Source of the DNA: a bacterium
Lineage (GTDB): Bacteria > Patescibacteriota > Minisyncoccia > Ryanbacterales > 2-02-FULL-48-12
Assembly (NCBI GenBank): GCA_005239605.1
Contig: SBBS01000005.1
Coordinates: forward strand, 1 to 19,871
Direction: 5' to 3'
DNA length: 19,871 nt
This document shows, in pieces, positions 12,534 through 19,871 of the stretch. Numbering within the stretch: the first letter of the stretch is position 1; each line of letters opens with the position of its first letter. Made by a program: the position numbers and the translations under genes. The notes beneath the pieces were generated by a model. It made no database searches. It was given only the letters and a program-made list of their open reading frames with translations, and was not told where the DNA came from.

Positions 12534-14621
12534 TTATGTTAATAAGCTGAGAAAATTGTCCTCCGTCAATACAGGCACTCCGAGCTCCCGAGCTTTATCA
12601 TATTTTGATCCGGGCTTCTCTCCCGCCACCACGTAACTCGTTTTTTTGGAAACTGATTCCGACACGTCCGCGCCAAGCGCGCGCGCCTTTTCTTTCGCCT
12701 CATCGCGGCTCATTGTTTTTAATTCTCCCGTGAATACGAATGTTTTTCCGCTTAATTCTTGATACCTGATTCTTGATTCTGGCATGGAAGCAAGAATACC
12801 TCTCCTGTCCAACTTTTGAAGAAACTCTCTATTATGCTTGTCATGAAACCACGAATAAATACTTTGGGCAACCTTTGGCCCGATATCTTCAATTTGCTGT
12901 AAATCATCCAATGACATTTTTTCAAAAATAGAAATAATCTCCTTAATTTTGCATTTTGCGCTTTTAACTTTTAACTTAGCAACTGCTTGCTTCGCAAGCG
13001 TCTGCGCCGTTTCTTCTCCCACATGCAGTATGCCAAGCGCGTAGAGAAATCGCGAAAGAGAGATTTCTTTCCGGATCCGAATGGCGCCGACCACATTAGC
13101 CGCTGATTTTTCTCCAAACCGCTCCAAGGGCGCCAAATCTCCTTCTTTCAAATCAAACAAATCAGCGGCATCTTGTATAAGACTCTGATCCAAAAGCGCG
13201 TTTATTGTTTTGGGGCCGAGCCCCTCAATATCAAACGCTTTGCGAGACACAAAATGATACAATCCCTCGCGCTTGAGCGCCGGACACTTTTTGTTTACGC
13301 ACCGATACGCCACCTCTCCTGCCGGATGTGCAATTTCACCTCCGCACACCGGACAACGCTTAGACATACGAAACGATTTTTCTTTCCCCGTCCGCAAATC
13401 TTTGAGCGCCGCGCGAATATCAGGGATCACATCTCCCGCTCTTCCCACAATAACCGTATCCCCGATTTTTACGCCAAGCCGCTTTATTTCATCCATGTTG
13501 TGAAGCGTGGCGCGGCTTATCGTAACGCCTCCGATATTCACCGGTTCCAAATGGGCAACCGGCGTCAGCACACCCGTGCGTCCTACCTGCGCCTGAATGG
13601 CGCGCACGCGCGTGACTGCTTCTTGTGGTGGAAACTTAAACGCAACAGCGCCTCGCGGCGCTTTTCCCACTACCCCAAGCCCGCTAAAAAGATTATTGTC
13701 GTTCACTTGCGCCACGATGCCATCAATATGATACATAAGCGCATTACGCTCGCGTTCCGTTTCAGCCCGATATGCCATGACATCTTCCACGGTAGAGAGA
13801 ACACGCGCGCTCGGATCAGACCGAAACCCCAAAATGCGTAAAATATCATGTTCCTCGCTGTGAAAAGTTTGGCCCACATCAGTTACCACGTCATACGCAA
13901 AAAAAGCAAGCGCGCGGGATGCCGCAATTTTTGGATCCAGCTGCCGCAAAGAACCCGCCGCAAGATTGCGCGGGTTGGCGTACGGCCGCTCGCCTTTCGC
14001 AATTTGCTCCTTGTTTATTTTTTCAAACGCGCGTTTGGTAATAATGGCCTCGCCGCGCACCTCAAAAACGCCGTTTTGCACGCGTTTTTCCAAATCAGGC
14101 ATTTTTTTCTTGAGCGCGGCCGGCATATCACGCGCCTCCAATGAAAGCGGAATGGACTCTATGGTTTTTAAATTCTGCGTAATATCCTCGCCCACCATGC
14201 CATCGCCGCGCGTGGCTCCGCGCGTAAATATGCCATTTTCGTAAGTCAAACTCACCGCAAGCCCGTCAAATTTGCGCTCGCCAAAAATCTCCGGATGTCG
14301 GACATCCGGAATTAATTTTTGGATGCGGGTTTGCCAATCACGGAATTCTTCCTCTGAAAATACGTCTTCCAGCGAAAGCATGGGTGTGGCATGGCGCACT
14401 TTTTGGAACTTGTCCAGCGCCGCTCCCCCCACGCGCTGGGTGGGCGAATCGGGAGTTATGAACTCCGGAAATTGGTCTTCCAGCAGTTTTAACTCGTGCT
14501 TTAACGAATCAAGAGCCGCGTCAGAAATTTCCTGCCTATCCAACAGATGATAGAGATACCGATGATGGTTAATAACATGCCGCAATTTTTCTATGCGCTT
14601 TTTTGTTTCCTGTTTGTTCAT
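12534..14621 (-). CDS. ligA: NAD+-dependent DNA ligase
   Basis: A complete 695-aa LigA, which seals nicks at Okazaki fragments and in repair using NAD+. Domains in order: Ia (1-70, with HHRYLYHLLD), adenylation domain with the nucleophile in ERKFDG (Lys117), RGDGMVGEDIT (138-148), EVRGEA (187-192), HIDGIVAQV (298-306) and AFKFPP (327-332), OB fold (VGRTGVLTPVAHLEPV, 346-361), four-Cys zinc finger (C423, C426, C441, C446), helix-hairpin-helix region (460-600) and BRCT (623-695). Three segments look inserted: residues 105-112 (palindromic DNA), 549-560 (KLKVKSAKCKIK) and 614-624 (ESRIRYQELSG). They lie at domain surfaces or linkers and keep the frame. It starts 6 bases after the PilX-like gene stop. 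Confidence 0.97.
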   Translation of the reverse strand: MNKQETKKRIEKLRHVINHHRYLYHLLDRQEISDAALDSLKHELKLLEDQFPEFITPDSPTQRVGGAALDKFQKVRHATPMLSLEDVFSEEEFRDWQTRIQKLIPDVRHPEIFGERKFDGLAVSLTYENGIFTRGATRGDGMVGEDITQNLKTIESIPLSLEARDMPAALKKKMPDLEKRVQNGVFEVRGEAIITKRAFEKINKEQIAKGERPYANPRNLAAGSLRQLDPKIAASRALAFFAYDVVTDVGQTFHSEEHDILRILGFRSDPSARVLSTVEDVMAYRAETERERNALMYHIDGIVAQVNDNNLFSGLGVVGKAPRGAVAFKFPPQEAVTRVRAIQAQVGRTGVLTPVAHLEPVNIGGVTISRATLHNMDEIKRLGVKIGDTVIVGRAGDVIPDIRAALKDLRTGKEKSFRMSKRCPVCGGEIAHPAGEVAYRCVNKKCPALKREGLYHFVSRKAFDIEGLGPKTINALLDQSLIQDAADLFDLKEGDLAPLERFGEKSAANVVGAIRIRKEISLSRFLYALGILHVGEETAQTLAKQAVAKLKVKSAKCKIKEIISIFEKMSLDDLQQIEDIGPKVAQSIYSWFHDKHNREFLQKLDRRGILASMPESRIRYQELSGKTFVFTGELKTMSRDEAKEKARALGADVSESVSKKTSYVVAGEKPGSKYDKARELGVPVLTEDNFLSLLT
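14290..14310. repeat. Palindromic insertion inside ligA
   Basis: TCCGGATGTC-G-GACATCCGGA is a perfect 10-bp stem with a 1-base loop, flanked by CCAAAAAT (14281-14288) and ATTTTTGG (14315-14322), which extend the pairing. It encodes IPDVRHPEI just before the ligase active-site Lys segment. It looks like an in-frame intragenic palindromic element. Confidence 0.5.
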
Positions 14622-14627
14622 AAGAAT

Positions 14628-15149
14628 TTAAAACACATCGGGGCATGTGACAGGGTCTTTCCATAAAAACCCGCGCTCAACCGTAATACCGCCTCCGCCG
14701 GAGCAATTACTCTTTCCAAAAGAATCTATACGCAAACACTGCGAAAAAGGGAGAAAAGGAGAAGGTCTGGGCACATCTTCCCGCACCCGCACCGTAACAT
14801 CAACACAAGAATTATTATTATTGAGATTCATCCGTTCAAATGTATACACGCGCGCCAATCCATCAACAGCATAGGTCACATTCACATTGGCATCCTCAAG
14901 ACAATTGACAACAAAATCAGATGTCTGGCTGGGACCGTATTTGAATCGAGCAGGATGCGCCCAATAATATGCGCATTCCCACCCCGCGTCGGACGCAAAA
15001 AAAGCCTGAAACGACGGCAAAACATTGCGCGTTATGCGAAGCTCGCGGAATATAATGGTGGAGACGCCAATGCCAACCGCAAGCGCTATGCTGATAACAA
15101 CAGCTGTGATAAAAAGCGCTGTTCCTTTGTTGCCATAAATCATATTCAT
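14628..15149 (-). CDS. PilX-like minor pilin-type membrane protein
   Basis: A 173-aa protein with an N-terminal hydrophobic helix (GTALFITAVVISIALAVGIG, 9-28) followed by an amphipathic continuation with RELRITRNVLPSFQAFFASDAG. It lacks the G/FT-x-E prepilin site. The 'A-x-DAG-EC-YYW' motif after the helix is a signature of PilX-like proteins that accompany pseudopilin operons in this phylum. The outer part has six cysteines (Cys59, 83, 115, 138, 149 and about 169), probably disulfide-bonded. Its ATG overlaps the stop of the GspJ-like gene (TGATG), so it is translated together with the pseudopilins. It probably caps or primes a type IV pilus-like fibre. Confidence 0.75.
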   Translation of the reverse strand: MNMIYGNKGTALFITAVVISIALAVGIGVSTIIFRELRITRNVLPSFQAFFASDAGWECAYYWAHPARFKYGPSQTSDFVVNCLEDANVNVTYAVDGLARVYTFERMNLNNNNSCVDVTVRVREDVPRPSPFLPFSQCLRIDSFGKSNCSGGGGITVERGFLWKDPVTCPDVF

Positions 15150-15730
15150 CAGAATGTGATATTTCGTTTAGTAACGGCTGTTTGCATTCGTATGCGCGAC
15201 TCTCCGCCCGGGCGATTTAGATCTCCTGCTTTCACTTCAATAACAATCGTCACGCGTTGAGGAAAACCAATAAGTCCTGTAGTATAAAAAATGAGTTTAG
15301 TAACGGTTCTGTCGGGATCCGTCATAGGAATAAACCCCTCGCCGTTGATTTGACGTTCTACTCTTCCTTTTCCATCAACAATATTAAGCCGATAATCAAT
15401 AGTATCTTTAGTAAGCGACTGGCGAAACGTAAATGATTCGCATCCCGAACCCGCCCAACTACAAAAACTGACTGGTGAGCCGCCGCTTTTACAACTGCTT
15501 CCAAAACAATAATTGTCGCCCGCGAGAATTTCAAGAGATATAGTACCCAGTGTATACCGGATATTATCATGCGCATTTTGCAAATTTATCGCGTGGCTTT
15601 GCGTGGCCTGCAGGGTAACAAGCGCGCCCGAGCCCACTGTTACCACAACTGAAAAAATAGAGAGCGCGATGAGCATCTCAAGCAGGGTAAATCCCCCTAA
15701 AAACCCCGTTTTTGTGTTTACAATTGCCAT
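15149..15730 (-). CDS. GspJ/PilW-like prepilin-type protein
   Basis: A 193-aa protein with a canonical prepilin leader: GFLGGFTLLEMLIALSIFSV (9-28). Cleavage by the prepilin peptidase falls before Phe14, with Glu+5. The helix continues through ALVTLQATQSHAINLQ, then a beta-rich globular domain with a Cys-rich loop (YCFGSSCKSGGSPVSFC, 79-95) and the late 'MTDPDRTVTKLIFYTTG', the position of the calcium or tip loop in GspJ/PilW proteins. Its start overlaps the PilV-like gene by 13 bases. Pattern and order (H, I, J) support a minor pseudopilin at the fibre tip. Confidence 0.85.
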   Translation of the reverse strand: MAIVNTKTGFLGGFTLLEMLIALSIFSVVVTVGSGALVTLQATQSHAINLQNAHDNIRYTLGTISLEILAGDNYCFGSSCKSGGSPVSFCSWAGSGCESFTFRQSLTKDTIDYRLNIVDGKGRVERQINGEGFIPMTDPDRTVTKLIFYTTGLIGFPQRVTIVIEVKAGDLNRPGGESRIRMQTAVTKRNITF

Positions 15731-16299
15731 TGGAACAAATGAGTTTCAAGCAATAAAGATTTTTGTGTTGTCATGCCGGGCCAGTTCACGAGCACCTGCA
15801 CTTCTGCCTCATTAGGCCCAATTAATGTAACATAAACAGAACGCTTGAATTGCGTGGCGCTGCCGCCGACAATATAATTAAACACGTCTTTTCCCGCATC
15901 AAAAAGCAAGTTTTTACAAGAAGTAGGGGGGGCAGGACATCGTTCAAATGTCACCGCGCCGCTGCTTTGCAATTTTGCAATGCAGCCGTTCGGTTTTTCA
16001 CAAATCGCGCTCGGATACAAAGGAGGATGAACTATCAAACCATCAAGCCATCCGGTCGTATCACAAGAAGGTTCTATCTCAGGATCGCATGGAATTGCTC
16101 GTGTACTCAAATCGCGCCGCTCCCGAACCATCTCCATTGCTTCCTGCGCCAGCATGGCCGCTGTTACGCTGTCTTTATAGTCGCGCGCAATTTGCAGAGA
16201 ACTTTGCAATAAACCGGCAACGCCTGCCAAAGCAATCGCAAGCACAAGGGCGGCAACCAGCGTTTCTAAGATAGTAAATCCTCTATTATTCATATTCAT
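15718..16299 (-). CDS. PilV/GspI-like prepilin-type protein
   Basis: A 193-aa product from ATG at 16299, whose ATGA overlaps the stop of the GspH-like gene. The prepilin site is MNMNNRGFTILETLVAALVL with cleavage after Gly7, Glu+5 intact. The helix ends LLQSSLQIARDYKDSVTAAM, then AQEAMEMVRERRD, a segment characteristic of GspI/PilV. The rest is a small beta domain with cysteine pairs (CDPEIEPSC, CEKPNGC). A longer in-frame start at 16335 would add 12 residues before the leader and is unlikely because prepilin leaders are short. Confidence 0.85.
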   Translation of the reverse strand: MNMNNRGFTILETLVAALVLAIALAGVAGLLQSSLQIARDYKDSVTAAMLAQEAMEMVRERRDLSTRAIPCDPEIEPSCDTTGWLDGLIVHPPLYPSAICEKPNGCIAKLQSSGAVTFERCPAPPTSCKNLLFDAGKDVFNYIVGGSATQFKRSVYVTLIGPNEAEVQVLVNWPGMTTQKSLLLETHLFQWQL

Positions 16300-16904
16300 G
16301 GCGCTTTTTTTATTGCCACCGCCCCAGTACTCCACATAATAACGCGCCTGGCGAAAGAACTATCCCGGGGTGATTCAATTTCTACCATATAGCTCCCCGG
16401 ACCCAATGATTCAATCACGCAAGGACCTGGATTACATGAACTAACCGTAGCCCCACGCATCTCAATAATAGGGTTAGGCCGTTTGTATGTTACGCTCAAT
16501 TGCTCAAGATCATCGTAAGGCGGGTCGCATACCGCGCCCGCGCTGTCTAATTTGCAAATTCTGCGAATGCGGGCCCGCGCAATCGGCACAACCTCAACTT
16601 CTTCGCCCGCGTCAAGAAAATTATTCTGGTCAATCGCGTCTGAAAAAAGCCGATACTGCCTCTTGTTCTTTATATTAAAATGCACGCCAAACGCGGTCCT
16701 AAATTGTCCAGATACAATCGGACTTTCTAATGTAGAGACCGCGCGCTGTTCGATGTCGCGAATAGCAAGCGCTATGAGTTGTGCCTCGCGATCAACGGCA
16801 AGAAGTTCTCCAAAACGCGGAAAGCCGGAGATAAGTATCGTAGCTATAATACCCATCACCGTAATAACAATAAGCAACTCAACAACGGTAAACCCTCTTG
16901 CCAT
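16296..16904 (-). CDS. GspH/FimT-like prepilin-type protein
   Basis: A 202-aa protein that opens with MARGFTVVELLIVITVMGII: a three-residue leader ending in Arg-Gly, cleavage before Phe5, and Glu at +5. The helix continues to RFGELLAVDREAQLIALAIR, and the later domain is rich in beta strands with FGVHFNIKNKRQYRLFSD and a C-terminal strand FARRVIMWSTGAVAI, as in FimT/GspH. It starts a few bases after the GW-repeat protein gene with AAGG as a ribosome-binding site. It would be a minor pilin priming fibre assembly. Confidence 0.87.
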   Translation of the reverse strand: MARGFTVVELLIVITVMGIIATILISGFPRFGELLAVDREAQLIALAIRDIEQRAVSTLESPIVSGQFRTAFGVHFNIKNKRQYRLFSDAIDQNNFLDAGEEVEVVPIARARIRRICKLDSAGAVCDPPYDDLEQLSVTYKRPNPIIEMRGATVSSCNPGPCVIESLGPGSYMVEIESPRDSSFARRVIMWSTGAVAIKKAP

Positions 16905-16908
16905 AACC

Positions 16909-18450
16909 TTATTGCGGTCCGCCTCCCGGATCAGATGCGCGGATTATAAGCGTTAAATCAACGTCATCTGCTATGGCGGGATTTACCGAATCTTGGCCGT
17001 GGAGCGTTACAGTAAAAGTTTTATCCGTTTCCGGATCTGCCGCAGAAGACTCAACGCGCGTTCTTAAAGTCGTGTCCCCGTCATATTCAGCCGGACTGAT
17101 ATTCTCATCAGGAGTATACACATCAAGAAACCCCGCGGGAGTTATTGGTGTTACTCCTATTACGGAAAGTTGTACATCTCCAGCATATCCGCCGGATGGA
17201 GTAACTGTTATGGCAGAAGGTGAGGAGTATGAATAGATAAAATGTGAAGCGTCTACAACAATTGTCGCAGGATCGGCAGTAAGAGTAAAATCAGCAGCTA
17301 CACATGAGTTTGTGGTGCAAGATGTGCTGCATGTTGCAGGACACATACCATTCGCGGCGCCGTTATCGCACTGCTCGCCTCCATCAATAACACCATTGCC
17401 GCAAAGAGAAGTTACATCAATTGTTACCGAATCAGAATTAGGCCCCGTCGTGTTTTCACAAGTAAGAGTATATGTTTGTGAAGCGGAAAGCGGGCCTGTT
17501 GAATATGTTCCCGGAGGTCCTGATTTTCCCGGCGCCGCAACCGGCGGGATGGGAGACGGAGAAACAGTGCATGAATCCGCATTTGTGCATACTGTCCCCG
17601 ACGCACCGCACCATGTGAGAGAAACATTCGTGCCTTCCGGAACAGTGAGTGAATCTTGCCCATTTGCCTTGATATCCGCCTCGGGAAGCGGCGGGGGCGT
17701 TACAAGCGTAACCCCGCCAAAATTAAGCCAGCCGATAACATCCCCGCCCCAGGCGTATCCTACAAAACGTTCGCCGCCGCTTCGGTATGTAACCCCGCCA
17801 TCTTCTTCTCCAAAATTTAGAGGATCAACACTGCCATCATCATTTTCTGTGTACAGAGTTGGAAATGTACCTCCCGCGCGAGTGGTATCATTAGGATTCG
17901 GGTCAATACCATCCGAGAGCGCTATCCAGCCGTCCCATCCGCCGCGCTCGGCACTGGGCTTAAGCGCACCCGAACAGCCTGTCGGCGTGGGTGTTTGATC
18001 AACAAACACCGAGCACGCGCGCGCCCACCCCGTTACCGCCTTCCTTCCAAGCGCTCCCGAGGTATCAACATAAGGTCCGCATCCGGGGCCCGCAAACACT
18101 TGAGGGCAATCCGGTTCTTGAGGGTTGAATCGTATCCAGCCGATACCACCAGATTGCGTGCCTTGTCTGCCAGAGTTCCACGCATAGCCTTCGAGATACC
18201 CTCCTATCTCCGCTCCCTCGTCATTAAATACAACTTTGTAATTACTTGTCTCACACAAACCGCTTATATTAGCGCAATTGAAACTTATCCAACCAATATT
18301 AGACGACCATGCCCAGCCGTGAAGATCTCGTGGTGTCACCACCGCACCTGCCTCGCGCGAAGGCGCAAAAGTAACAACCAAACCAACGGCTGCGGCAACC
18401 GCAACCGTACACAACAATACAAAACGAAATGAGAAAAATTTATGGAGCAT
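16909..18450 (-). CDS. Exported surface protein with GW-repeat, Ig-like and Cys-rich modules
   Basis: About 513 aa from ATG at 18450 (ATG at 18459 is an alternative; both overlap the previous gene's end). It has a signal segment (6-29). Four GW-type repeats follow at 45-58 (GWAWSSNIGWISFN), 88-109 (GYAWN ... GIGWIRFN), 171-181 (GWDGWIALSDG) and 231-245 (GYAWGGDVIGWLNFG). An Ig-like domain at about 255-349 has paired Cys, a DUF4215-type motif CGNGVIDGGEQCDNG sits at 350-364, and a last beta domain at about 385-510 includes FTLTADPATIVVD. It ends in GGGPQ with no anchor visible. GW-repeat proteins are abundant on Patescibacteria surfaces; adhesion to a host cell is a plausible role, inferred. 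Confidence 0.8.
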   Translation of the reverse strand: MLHKFFSFRFVLLCTVAVAAAVGLVVTFAPSREAGAVVTPRDLHGWAWSSNIGWISFNCANISGLCETSNYKVVFNDEGAEIGGYLEGYAWNSGRQGTQSGGIGWIRFNPQEPDCPQVFAGPGCGPYVDTSGALGRKAVTGWARACSVFVDQTPTPTGCSGALKPSAERGGWDGWIALSDGIDPNPNDTTRAGGTFPTLYTENDDGSVDPLNFGEEDGGVTYRSGGERFVGYAWGGDVIGWLNFGGVTLVTPPPLPEADIKANGQDSLTVPEGTNVSLTWCGASGTVCTNADSCTVSPSPIPPVAAPGKSGPPGTYSTGPLSASQTYTLTCENTTGPNSDSVTIDVTSLCGNGVIDGGEQCDNGAANGMCPATCSTSCTTNSCVAADFTLTADPATIVVDASHFIYSYSSPSAITVTPSGGYAGDVQLSVIGVTPITPAGFLDVYTPDENISPAEYDGDTTLRTRVESSAADPETDKTFTVTLHGQDSVNPAIADDVDLTLIIRASDPGGGPQ

Positions 18451-19324
18451 ATACGGCATTATACACTTTAGTCGCGGTAATGTTTCCATTGACATGCAAT
18501 TTTTCCGTGGGAGTCGTTATGCCGATGCCGACATTGCCATCCGATTTGATAGTCATGCGCTGGGTGAGAACAGCGGGGTTGGCATTCGAAGCGACATAAA
18601 ACATCATTTTTCCGGGAACCATTTCATCCCCAACAACTCCATCCGCAACAACTCCATCCACAGCAATAGAAATCCTTCCCGCTTCCTCATTCGTATCGCC
18701 ATCCCATGCATACCCGCGCAAATGCAGCAGAGCATCCGCATGCACCGTCCGCTGTGCTGAACCCGTCGCGTCAATTCGTTTTTTATAGGCAGAAAAAGAG
18801 GTTCCGACCGCGGTATCATCATTAAAATCAGCCGTAACAGAGGAAACATCGTGAAATTCAACATTTCCAGCGCCGGTTATGCGCATTTTATGTGCCTCGC
18901 CGGCCCATGTGCCCACGGTTATTTTTTTCCTTATGCTAAAATTCGTATTATCTGCCGCGACTCTCCACCAACCGTCAGGATCGCCCTTGTCACTTTCGTT
19001 AAAATATATAGTGGGGGCGAGTCCGGATAATTGCATATCGCCGGCGATATCAAGTTTTTGCGTCGGAGCAACTCCGATCCCCACATTGCCATTTAATACC
19101 GTAAGCCCGCCTGCGCCGCCAAAATCACCCAATATCAAACCACCCTTCTTGCTCTGCGTTGCAGAACCTGTGTGAAGCGGCGGGTCGCACCCGGGATTAC
19201 CCGCGACACATGCGGGCGGCGCGGCAAGAGGCGCGGCCCAATCTGCCGAGACTAAAATCACAGCGACAAAAAAACTGATAAACACGACACCGATAATTAC
19301 CGGCGCGCTTTGAAACTTTTGCAT
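18440..19324 (-). CDS. Exported tail-fibre-like protein
   Basis: About 294 aa from ATG at 19324 (ATG at 19339 is an alternative). It has a signal segment (PVIIGVVFISFFVAVILV) and then a low-complexity APLAAPPACVAG stretch with a likely disulfide loop. The body contains repeats of the fibre motif: GNVGIGVAPTQKLDIAGDMQ near residue 80 and GNVGIGITTPTEKLHVNGNI near 275. 'NVGIG-x-P-x-KL-x-V-G' is typical of phage tail fibres and bacterial trimeric fibres of the peptidase S74 type, but the peptidase domain itself is missing. It precedes the GW-repeat gene with an overlap, so both should be co-expressed with the pseudopilins. It is probably a surface fibre or adhesin. Confidence 0.78.
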   Translation of the reverse strand: MQKFQSAPVIIGVVFISFFVAVILVSADWAAPLAAPPACVAGNPGCDPPLHTGSATQSKKGGLILGDFGGAGGLTVLNGNVGIGVAPTQKLDIAGDMQLSGLAPTIYFNESDKGDPDGWWRVAADNTNFSIRKKITVGTWAGEAHKMRITGAGNVEFHDVSSVTADFNDDTAVGTSFSAYKKRIDATGSAQRTVHADALLHLRGYAWDGDTNEEAGRISIAVDGVVADGVVGDEMVPGKMMFYVASNANPAVLTQRMTIKSDGNVGIGITTPTEKLHVNGNITATKVYNAVYAP

Positions 19325-19373
19325 TATATACGTTTGCATAAAAACAGTTAAATAAGTTTATAAAAATGAGACA

Positions 19374-19646
19374 TTATTGACTTGGTGCGCTCATTGACTT
19401 GATAAGCTTCTCCCGCTCTTTTGGTGTGAGAATAATTCTCTCGCCTTCCGGCGCGCTCATTGCTTCTACAAGATCAGCGCGTTCCTCATCAGTAAGAACT
19501 ATTCGCTCTTCATTTTGCTTGGGTATTTCCACTACCGGCTCCTGTTTCTTTTTTAACATAACCATCACAATCATAAGAACAATAAAGAGCAATACCCCCG
19601 CAAGCATCAATTTATCTTTTTTTATGTTGTTCAAAAATGATTTCAT
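19374..19646 (-). CDS. Small membrane-anchored protein with a tandem repeat
   Basis: A 90-aa protein from ATG at 19646: basic start (MKSFLNNIKKDK), a membrane helix (about 14-31, LAGVLLFIVLMIVMVML), a charged linker, and two near-identical units ERIVLTDEERADLVEAMSAP and ERIILTPKEREKLIKSMSAP. The unit 'LT-x-E-R-x-x-L-x-MSAP' recurs singly in exported proteins of this phylum; its role is unknown. The longer frame to 19706 would begin upstream of the predicted -10, so it is ruled out. A TTG at 19670 with GGGGAG about 11 bases upstream is a possible alternative start. Confidence 0.65.
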   Translation of the reverse strand: MKSFLNNIKKDKLMLAGVLLFIVLMIVMVMLKKKQEPVVEIPKQNEERIVLTDEERADLVEAMSAPEGERIILTPKEREKLIKSMSAPSQ

Positions 19647-19697
19647 TGATTTTAATATGTGTTCATGCAATTTAAAAACATCTCCCCTTTCCTTTTT

Positions 19698-19716
19698 ATT
19701 ATACAAAATTGTATAA
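19698..19716 (-). promoter_or_regulatory. -10 box overlapped by an 8-2-8 palindrome
   Basis: On the minus strand TATAAT (19698-19703) is a perfect -10 about 50 bases before the start of the small repeat protein. It lies in the perfect inverted repeat TTATACAA-TT-TTGTATAA (19699-19716), which could be an operator for a dimeric repressor. No convincing -35 is visible. It would control the surface-protein and pseudopilin operon. Confidence 0.55.
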
Positions 19717-19788
19717 AAAATGAATAAAACTGTGTATAACCTCTCTGCTTTCTGATGGATTTTTTCGGAAGCTCAACTTCCGCAAGCC

Positions 19789-19871
19789 TTACGGCTTCTT
19801 CGGCGCGCCGTCAATGGCATCGCGCAGTTCGTCTATGTGAATCTTTCGGATTTTTGTGGTGTTTGCAACAA
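19789..19871 (-). CDS. C-terminal end of a surface-type protein, cut by window edge
   Basis: An open minus-strand frame enters from the edge and ends at TAA 19789-19791 with VANTTKIRKIHIDELRDAID then GAPKKP. The 'IRKIHIDELR-AI' ending resembles the C-terminal 'IRAVHINELR-AI' segment seen in large exported proteins of bacteria. The rest lies outside the window, so no function is assigned. The stop codon sits in a short inverted repeat (AAGCC-TTAC-GGCTT). Confidence 0.55.
   Translation of the reverse strand, partial: VANTTKIRKIHIDELRDAIDGAPKKP

Noticed and set aside
17312..17998. A 228-codon plus-strand frame antisense to the GW-repeat protein
   Set aside because: It mirrors Gly/Thr/Ser-rich coding on the other strand, with no signal or motif of its own.
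19761..19787. Hairpin CGGAAG-CTCAA-CTTCCG next to a T-run as a terminator of the right-edge gene
   Set aside because: On the minus strand the run after the stem is A, not U; on the plus strand the T-run precedes the stem. It does not fit an intrinsic terminator in either direction.

Overview
The window looks like chromosomal DNA of a candidate-phyla-radiation bacterium (Patescibacteria, probably a Parcubacteria-type lineage). This is inferred from gene content, not from a marker gene. Supporting signs are exported proteins with GW-A-W / GW-I-FN repeats, a compact run of minor pseudopilins, a cysteine-free family 4 uracil-DNA glycosylase, gatC-gatA without an adjacent gatB, and small in-frame repeat insertions inside gatA and ligA. 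Nearly everything is on the minus strand; the only convincing plus-strand gene is the glycosylase.

Region 1 (1-934) is a left edge of decayed DNA: a gene cut by the window edge, a 35-codon ORF with a strong ribosome-binding site, a frameshifted C-terminal remnant of an IS110/IS116-family transposase, and about 280 bases holding only two strong hairpins. Region 2 (935-8711) is a copper/metal-handling and envelope-redox island, all on the minus strand with gaps of 0-100 bases. In transcription order it has a small membrane protein, a membrane-anchored DsbA-like thioredoxin, a 59-aa membrane protein, a 33-codon frame-broken ORF, a His-rich anchored protein, a Met-rich SHOCT protein, DUF5676-like and DUF2933-like membrane proteins, an isoprenylcysteine methyltransferase-like protein, a P1B-type ATPase with an unusual CPD motif, and a multicopper oxidase. 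Read together, the ATPase would export Cu(I), the oxidase would oxidise it outside the membrane, and the Met/His-rich proteins would bind it.

Region 3 (8760-9767) has the family 4 UDG on the plus strand. It runs tail to tail into tRNA-Asp(GUC), which has a clear promoter of its own, followed by a ~163-bp palindromic MITE-like element whose end supplies the stop codon of gatA. Region 4 (9765-14621) has gatA, gatC, an exported DUF5666-like protein and ligA. Region 5 (14628-19706) is a probable operon for cell-surface appendages: a small anchored repeat protein, a tail-fibre-like exported protein, a GW-repeat surface protein, then four pseudopilin-type proteins (GspH/FimT, PilV/GspI, GspJ and PilX-like) joined by overlapping stops and starts. 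The right edge holds the C-terminus of one more minus-strand gene.

Function calls come from motifs read by eye; no database search was possible.
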